From NCBI RefSeq assembly GCF_945859705.1, contig NC_079137.1, positions 34,717,554 through 34,781,553 of the forward strand: a stretch of 64,000 nt of DNA, in the 5' to 3' direction. Under the pieces are notes generated by a model. That model did no database searches. It was given only the letters and a program-made list of their open reading frames with translations, and had not been told where the DNA came from. Position 1 is the stretch's first letter. Every line of letters starts with the position of its first letter. The stretch is from Episyrphus balteatus (lineage: Eukaryota; Arthropoda; Insecta; Diptera; Syrphidae). Made by a program: the position numbers and the translations under genes. Below are positions 48,201 to 57,200 of this stretch, one piece after another.

Positions 48201-51200
48201 TCAGTTTCTAAAATTTAGAAATCCAATCAATATTGTTTGTGTTGAAATAAAACCACTTAGAAAATTGACTATCCTTTATTTATGTTTGACTTATTCAATA
48301 GAAACTCCTTCAATTAGGTATTAGAAATTTTTCAATTTCTACAAAACGATGACTTAGCGACATTTTTATAAGTGATACTTTTTCCATAAATCACTTCCTA
48401 AAATGTGATGTGACTCTACTGACTATAACTCTTCTGTGTTAAAAGGTAGAAAGTAGAGGTAGGTATATGTAGTCGAATCAATAGAAGTTCTTTTTTTTTT
48501 TTGTTGCAAAGGGTAAAGTCTAAAGTTATCTATCTACACACCAGCAGCACCTTTTTTTGTTAAGTCAAAAATGCTTCGAATTAATCAACGTACCAGTGTA
48601 GAAGAAGAAGACTACCTACCGGTGCGATAAATAGAATAGAGTTCTTCTTTTGTACATGTGGCTTATGGCATCTTTATACACTTTGAATCATAAGATAAAA
48701 GTTAGTTGTAAATTTTTTGAAGTTATGTATACTTCTTATGCGGCGTTGGAGCAAAAATTTACTTTTTGACAAGAAATGTCAAAGGGATTATGCAAGTTGC
48801 ATGTGGCATGTGGCAGGTACCATTTTACATGCATTCAGCATGCAACATATGTAGAAGTGCATATGCCAAGTCTCATGTGCCAAGTTGCATGTGGTAAGTT
48901 TCATGTGCCAAGTTGCATGTGGTAAGTTGCATGTGGCAAGTTGAATGTGGCAAGTTGCATGTGGCAAGTTGAATGTGGCAAGATGCATGTAGGAAGTTGC
49001 ATGTGGCAAGTTACATGTGGCAAGTTGAATGTGGCAAGTTGCATGTGGCAAGTTAAATGTGGCAAGTTGCATGTGGCAAGTTACATGTGGCAAGTTGCAT
49101 GTTGCAAATGCATGAAGCATGTGAATTAGAAGTATAACTTCAATCGCGTGTACATAGTACACACATGCTTTTTTTTACAATTTTTGGTATTTCCAGAAAA
49201 AAAAAATATTTCGCTTTAGATACTAGGTTCCGGCTCCTATTCAACAACAGGCTCAGCCCAAAGCCGAGTTTGTCCACTCAATTAGGACCCTATGACCAGC
49301 ATCGATCGTCTACATGACAGACTGTTGCCTTAGGTTCAGACACTCATTCAGCATTGTAGGATCAGAAGCGAGTTAGTCCAATGCAAAGTGGGCCAAATTT
49401 AAATTTTTCGTTGCAAATTCATAACTTTTGAACGGGTTGAGTAATTTTTTTTTATTCGGTAAATAAACATAAAACTTTCAATTATGAATTTGATGAGTTT
49501 TAATAAATTTTGTTCACAGGGTGTAGGTATCATCTCTTGAAATTATTTTTTTTTTTTTTATTTTTTGCTAGTTTTTTGCTTGAGTCAAGAACGCTTTCCG
49601 AAATTCTTTAAATTTTTTGAAAAAGAAAATGGATCATAAGTTGTGTTTTATTTTCCTCGTGATCCAGGTCAGATTGTTGTATTTATTTTCGAAACAATAA
49701 CAATAACAAAACAAAACCCTTCTTTTATTGTAAAGCTGACAAAAACAATGATCTGATCTGGATCATGAGGAAAATAAAATCAGCCATAACTGTAATAAAA
49801 ATAGTCTTTATTAAAAGCTCCAATAAAAAAATTTAATTTTTGAGCTAGGTTTTTAGATTTTTCACAGAAACTCTTAAAATTTTCATAAAAAAAGTTTTTC
49901 TTTGATAAAAATAAGGAAACTTTGACCACCTGTATCAGTTGAGTCGTTCGATTTTAATTTTGTTTTTGTTAAGGGAAATTCGACTCTTTAAGTCGAACAG
50001 TATTGAGTAGCCAACGAACTGACAGAAAAAAGTTAACGTTTTTCAGCGGAGTTTGCTTCGTTGAAAATATGAACGTATACTACTGTTTTTTTTTACAAAC
50101 TACGTTTTTGGCATCGTGGCTTAAATATTACTTATTTAAAAACTTAGTTATTTGAATAAAGGTTTTGGTAGCATTTCTAGCTTGTTAAAACTTTTCTTTC
50201 GATTTTGATTTTCTTCGGTGCTATTGGATTTATAAAATGTGCGCTTACTAGTCTCCCTCTTATTGCTTGATTGGTTGATTTTAAATTTTCATTCGTTTCT
50301 TTTCTTGTGAAACTATTCGGGAGAAAATGAGTCTCATTCTAGAATGAATTAAATTTCTGATCAAATTTCCGCTAGAATTGCGTCCCTACCGAGAAAAGCT
50401 TTTTCTGATTTAGTGCGACATTAAAATTTAGATATAGGATACAAGCTTGAGTTCGCAAAAAAGGCAGTTAGATTAAAAATTCTAATAGCGGCAAGAGTTT
50501 CGAAAGTGTTTGACGTACAAATTTTGTTCGGGTTACATTCACGAAGCGGTTGCGGTATAAGGCTTTCTTCTTGTTTTCGTCACTTATATAATTTATCGAG
50601 TTTAAAGGAATAAGAAGTTCCTTGATCATTAAGTAATCATTATCATTATCTATCATTAAAAGCCTCCTAACTCAAACCATAACAAGATAGCAATGGGGAA
50701 AGCAATGCAAACTGTAGTTTTTTCACGCATCGTATTTTACCGGGTCATTGAACCAATTTTCTTACCCAATTCCTACTTTTTTTAACATTCTTCATTCAAT
50801 ACTATTAAATTGAATAAATAATACCTACTTGAAAATTTTTAGCATATTTTTATACTTCCGAATTCTTATTAAAAATTTTTTATCTGAGTACCAGTTTGAC
50901 GAAAACATAAATGAAATTTTGATTGAACGATTAAGTATGTTCTATAAAAATTGTAACAGTCCAATTATTTGATTTCAAAACACAAATAGGCGATTTCTTC
51001 AAAAGAAGGAAAATGTTACTCCTTTATTTTATACTTAAACTTGAACATGTATGTATGCTTTACAATTGAAAATAAAAAATAAATTCGATTAAAATTTATT
51101 TTTCATTTTTGTGTACCTACTAACAATGTCCCTAAAACGACCTCAATCAACCGATTTAGAGTGTTGGAATACACCTTGCAGAATGTCGGCAATTTCAACG

Positions 51201-54200
51201 TGTAACACTGTCCTATATCAACCCTTATATAAATTTTTTTTTTCTTATATTTTTTATTCAATCTAATTTCTGCACTGTCATTTTTTTTCCTTTTTATCAA
51301 AAATAAGAAAAAGAAGAAGAAAAAAATAGGTACCTACATGAGAGTTTTTTTTTTTATGTAGACAAATTTTTTTTTTTTTACTCCTAATATGGGACAAGTT
51401 CCTGCAGTGTTTTCATAAAGAAAATTGAATTTTTATTTTTATCCAGATGAGAGAAGGAAAAGAGTGTAATTTCTTAAACATACATTCATATAGCTTTTTC
51501 TTTATGCGCTACATCATAGAAAATTGGAGGTGGTAAAATGGGTTGAGTACTTCAGTTGTTGCGTTTTTTCTTTGCTTTTTTTTTCACTTTTCATTTTTTT
51601 TTCGTTCTCTATACTTGTTTGCAAGAAAATTGTTGGAAAAAAAAAACAATTTTTTTATTATCTTATGAAGCTTCAATTTAATATACAAAAATATTTGTGC
51701 ATAAAATTCGTTTTTAAATAGGTTGTGAAAATAAATGAAAATGCCTGACATTTTTTATGGCGAGTTCTGAGCTCTCTGGGTTGATTTTTAAGATTGAAGT
51801 TCTCTTCTCTTTTCTTTTGTATAAAAAATACAAAAAAAAAATATGCTAGATACTTGCAAGAATATTATTTTGAGTTCCAACAGAAAGATTCATATCAATT
51901 TTAAAGGTTTTTTTTTTTTTTTTTATTTGAATTAATACTTTGAGGAGCAAAAATGAAATATTTAATTTCATTAAGACGGTTTCAAGTTTTTAAATGTTTA
52001 AGAATTCCAAGCGATTTAATTTGCGTTTGTGTTTCCTAGTAACTGGTGTTTAAAATGTCACTTGTACTGCTATTAAAATTTCCGAGCATATTTTTGAATA
52101 GAAAATACATAGTTGAAAATATAGTAGGTACGTATTTTTTTGAAAAAAAAAGAAAAAATTAAATCAAAATAAATATTAAGTAAGTAAAAGCATAAAAATA
52201 TTTTAGTTCATAGGGTGTTCTTTTGGGAAATAAGAAAAATCATTGATAAGTAAAACAAACAAGAAATCAATTGTATAAATGGTATCCTTATTAACTTTAT
52301 AGAAGATGTTGTCTTTTCCATGGGAATTATATTCGTAAATAAAATAAGTCTTAAAATTGTTTCATTTGAAAGGGTGTTTTTTTTTTAAGATAAAGAAAAA
52401 TGTCCCTTTTTTTGACTAATAATAGTGGCACCCTATTGCAATTATGTTACATTTGAGATTGGGACCAAGGATCTAAATCTAAAGTGTTTATAAAAATATC
52501 AAGGTTAAAAAAGTGTTTTTTTTTATTGCAAACAAAATTGATTATTTACCCTAATGAAATTAATGTTACTTTTAGGATAAAAGCCAAGAATAAAAAAACT
52601 TCATTATAAAATTTTTGGTGAAAATTTATTTTCCAAAGAGAGTCTCAAAAAACCAAAGATTCTTGTAGTTCGTACCTATAAGAACATTAGTACAAACGTT
52701 TAATTTGCCATCGGAATAAAATAAACTTTTGGGAGAAAAGGAGTTTTTAGGGTGAAGGAAACATAAGTAATTATTGCCAAAATTAAGTTTAAAAAATAGA
52801 ATAGAATTGAAGTAGGAATAATGTTACATTAGGATAGAATTCAGGTATTTATTTTGAATGAAAGGGTTATTTTTGGAGCAAGAAAAATATAGGGATTTTA
52901 TACGAACATTTCATAAGGAGGAATTTTTTTTTTGCTAAAAAAAAACACCTTTTTTGGTTCTCTTTATAAATAGAACGTCTTTACAATGTTCAAACGAATC
53001 ATTGGCTTATAACTGCCTTCTCGGAGAAAAATATTCTTCTATCCAAAATGTTGTATACCTACACTCTTTTGATTTTTCATTTTTATTCCAACATAAAACT
53101 TGACGCCAAGTTTCATTAAGGTAACAATTTTATTTGTATTCATTATTTCATGTACTATTTTACCTGTGCTACAATTAACAATACAATTTATAATACAAAT
53201 AATATTTCAAAATCAGTAATTAATGGTACTTTTCTTATAATAAAATTTAGCTTTATGTCTTATATGCAGCATATATTTTTTTTATTAAAAAAAAAATTAC
53301 GTATACACCAGAGTGCCCATGTTCGATAATACTTTTTCGTTTGACTCTAGATTTAACAATTATGTTTCGATTTTAATGATCAATGCAAAATATAAAAGCA
53401 CAGGTAAAATGTGAAAAATTCAGGTGTGGTACGACTTTTTAATCACGCAATTGTGTTAGTAAAGAATAACGATAAAGAAGTCAGATTTAGAGACAGATAT
53501 TTGCTTTTGAGATTATACACCGCATAAAGTAGTAAGATTTTAGTAGCAAAATTGTTAAATGTATTGGTTTTATAGTTTTACATTAAAAGCTTTTCAAAGG
53601 AATTGGATTCACTCATATTAAACAATTCACATTTCAAACAAGGCTTTAGAAGTTTGTATTAAACTTAATTATTTTTCACTTTGTCTAATAATAAAAATTA
53701 AGAGCAATTAATTATTTTGTGAAGCTTTTTTGATTGTTTATTCCATTTTTTAATGATAAACTAAATAAATTTAAAAATATATATGTACATCTGCACACTT
53801 TTAAATAATACAATAAATAAAAAATAATTAAAATAAAATTTATTTTTGTTGCCATTATTTTTGTTCAAAAAAATATACCTGACACAAATATATTCAATAT
53901 ACACAAAAGAGAATTGAAATCAATTTGAAAATATTTTACTAACGAAGCCAATATATATGTAGTTAAGATACCGTTATGTGCTTATACACCTTTTAAAATT
54001 GAACGATAAAAAACATTTTGTCTGTTCAATATTCGATCAATTATGCTGCTGCTGGGGCAGGTATAAAGTTTCAATCAACAAATTTTTATTTTATTTGGCC
54101 ATGATGATGACTGCAGCAGCAGGTTAATGAAAATCAATTATCAAAAATACGAAGTTGCTAAATAAATTGCCTGAGGTTGATATTTTTATTATTAATTCAA

Positions 54201-57200
54201 TGCTAACAATCTAAATTTCAACACAAATTAAAATTCAAAATTCTCTCCCACAAACAACAACGATAACTAAAGTTATTCTTATCCTCTACTATCAAGCTAT
54301 AACACTTATATATACAAACCAACAACAAGTGTATTAATGTCACAACGAGAGAGAAAAAGAGAGCACGTTTCTATAAATGTGTTCAAAATGGACTCCTTAT
54401 GAAATAAACTAGGTTTACTTGTAAAAACCGTTTACAGCTTTTACAGCTTCTCGAGTTGTAAACAGTGAATAAATCAACTGTATTATTTTTAATTTAAATA
54501 TACTATATCATTTGCGTACGTGTGTGTACATTTGTGTGAAAAGGATATGAATACTTACATAAAACATTAACGGTGTGTGTAGACACCACATTTTCAGTCA
54601 ACTGCATATTCAGTCCATGGCATATGACAACTAAGGACTTCTTATTCGGTTCAACGAGAGCTGTTATGTTTGATGTTGTTATCCAACCTCCTGGAAAAAA
54701 ATATATATATTAAAAAGTGTAAATGTTAAGTTAATTTAGCAAAGGTACTTCTTTATTTTTATTATATAACAGAAATTGAGATTTTTTTTCAAATAAAATA
54801 AAAAAATTATGCGGAATGTAAAACAAATGCATTTTTTCATAGTTGCGTATAGAATATGAATATTAAATTTGCATACAAACAAACATCTGTCCTTATGAAT
54901 ATGTAATAAATGTTGCTCACTGTCAATAATAAACAATTTTTGTTTTTGTTAAAAATAAAAATAAATATTTTTCTAACAGTGCTGTGCGATTTTAGCTAAG
55001 TTATAATTTGTTTGATATTTTTATTCAGCTAATGGCTAACTTTTCAGTCACGCTTTTCTGTGACTTCAAAGTAAAAAATAAGTCTTTTTTAAAGAATTTG
55101 TTTATTTTTTCAACGTTTAAACTTAGATATAAGCGACATTATAAGATATATGAAGACAATAAGCGAAATAAGTTGTTTAGTTTGGATTTAATTTATTTTG
55201 TTACTCGTGGAAATTATTTAGATTTAAATTAAATTAAGTTTTTTGGCCATCACCTTCCCAGTTTTTAAAAATTAATCAAAATTTTTACACATTCTTGCTC
55301 AGTAAGAAAATACCTTTCATTTGAAACCAATATTGGGTATTTGATGTGTTTTTTTTTTAATTTTAATTTTTTTTTTAATGTGGCGTTTCTTCGGCCGCCA
55401 TCTTGTCAATTGGCAACAAAAAAAAAAATGACCATTCCTTGATTCAGTATAAAAATATCTATCGTTTGATACCCATATTGCTATATTTAGACCATTGTGA
55501 AATTTGGTCGTTTTTTTGGCCATTATGTCCAAAAAAACATATCTGTCCCAAAAGTACGAATGACAATTTTGTATATGTTGTTCTCACCTACATTTTGTGC
55601 CATAAATCATTTTTGTCGGAATAAGTTCGACCTTTGGCTCTTTTTTTGCTTAGATCTTCGGTACGGTTTTTAAATATTCGTCGAATTTTCTTACAATTTT
55701 GACTAATTGGTCTTACATTACACTGGTCAATAATTTTCAACTTTTTAAAATTTTCCAGAAAGATCTACATGAAATTTTATAGATTTGGGTTCATTAAGCT
55801 CAAAAATCATATTAGCCCAGTCATTTTAGTCATTTTTAAGCCCAATCTGCGGAAAAATTCCTACTGGGCTGAATTTTGGTATACAGCTTAATGACGGCTT
55901 TGTTATGAAGATGTGAAAAATCGACATTGATATCGTGTCCGCGTTAAGAGTTATAGGGGTCAAAAGGTCACAAAAACTGGTTTTTCACGATTTTCAGCAA
56001 AACGGTAAGTCTTATCAAAAAATTTTCAATGCAAGAATTGTAGACCAGATTATTATATATAAAAAGTGTCATGACACTTTTTTTCCTAAGACCCACCGTT
56101 TCTTAGGTATAACGATTCAAAAAGTTGAAGTTTAGTTGTAATCGTCATAATCCTATTCCTGAAAAAAAACTCCTAACTGAAAAGTTCCTGAAATTTCATT
56201 ATTTTTTTAGCTTGAATTTCGTTCCTCAACTGTTAAGAATATGGGGAAACCAAAAAAAAAATGGAAATTTTCGCCATTTTTCCGATTGGGGCCCTTCTCC
56301 CGAAACCATTTCCCTGGGAATTTTTGTTTAGAATATGTCTGAAAATATACAGGGTGTGCAATAGAGAATGAACAACCCTAAAACGGCTTATAGCTACACT
56401 TATGATTGTTCTAAAAACAGATAGAAAAAAGTTCTATCGCAACCAGTTCATAAAATATGGACTTTTTTTCGTTCAGTGTATTTTAAATTTTATCATCTTA
56501 TGTTTTCGTTCACTACAACCACGAATGAATGAATTTTATTTATTTCTTTTTTTTATAATTTTCTACAATAATTGGATGATTACATAAACGCTTTAGAAAC
56601 TGCAAAGCTATTGCACATTTTCGTAAAAAAAATTTTGAAATCTGTTTTTTGATGCAAAATGTAAAAAAAGTATTTTATGAAAAATTTTAAACACCTGTGG
56701 TATAAAATAAATCTATAGAAACCTAGGTGGCCAACTTTCTTAAAAATATTCTGGTATAAGGAGAATATTTTTAAGAAAGATGGCCACCTAGGTTTCTATA
56801 GATTTATTTTATACCACAGGTGTTTAAAATTTTTCATAAAATACTTTTTTTACATTTTGCATCAAAAAACAGATTTCAAAATTTTTTTTACGAAAATGTG
56901 CAATAGCTTTGCAGTTTCTAAAGCGTTTATGTACTCATCCAATTACTGTAGAAAATTATAAAAAAAAGAAATAAATAAAATTCATTCATTCGTGGTTGTA
57001 GTGAACGAAAACATAAGATGATAAAATTTAAAATACACTGAACGAAAAAAAGTCCATATTTTATGAACTGGTTGCGATAGAACTTTTTTCTATCTGTTTT
57101 TAGAACAATCATAAGTGTAGCTTTAAGCCGTTTTAGGGTTGTTCATTCTCTATTGCACACCCTGTATATTTTCAGACATATTCTAAACAAAAATTCCCAG

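Larger units (their letters stand above)
41249..54558 (-). other. sns: sns intron, 13.3 kb
   Basis: The largest intron in the window. It contains a TAAAA microsatellite, a short + strand open frame (42545-42709), a LINE 3' fragment, the copia-type element, a 14-bp minisatellite, GA repeats, an inverted repeat (49646-49779) and the second degenerate AAAGGGTG array (52200-52990). The rest is AT-rich with nothing recognised. Confidence 0.75.

Noticed and set aside
48788..49162. 124-codon minus strand His/Ala/Thr/Cys/Leu repeat protein
   Set aside because: It is produced by the 14-bp minisatellite; the opposite strand also yields an open repeat frame.
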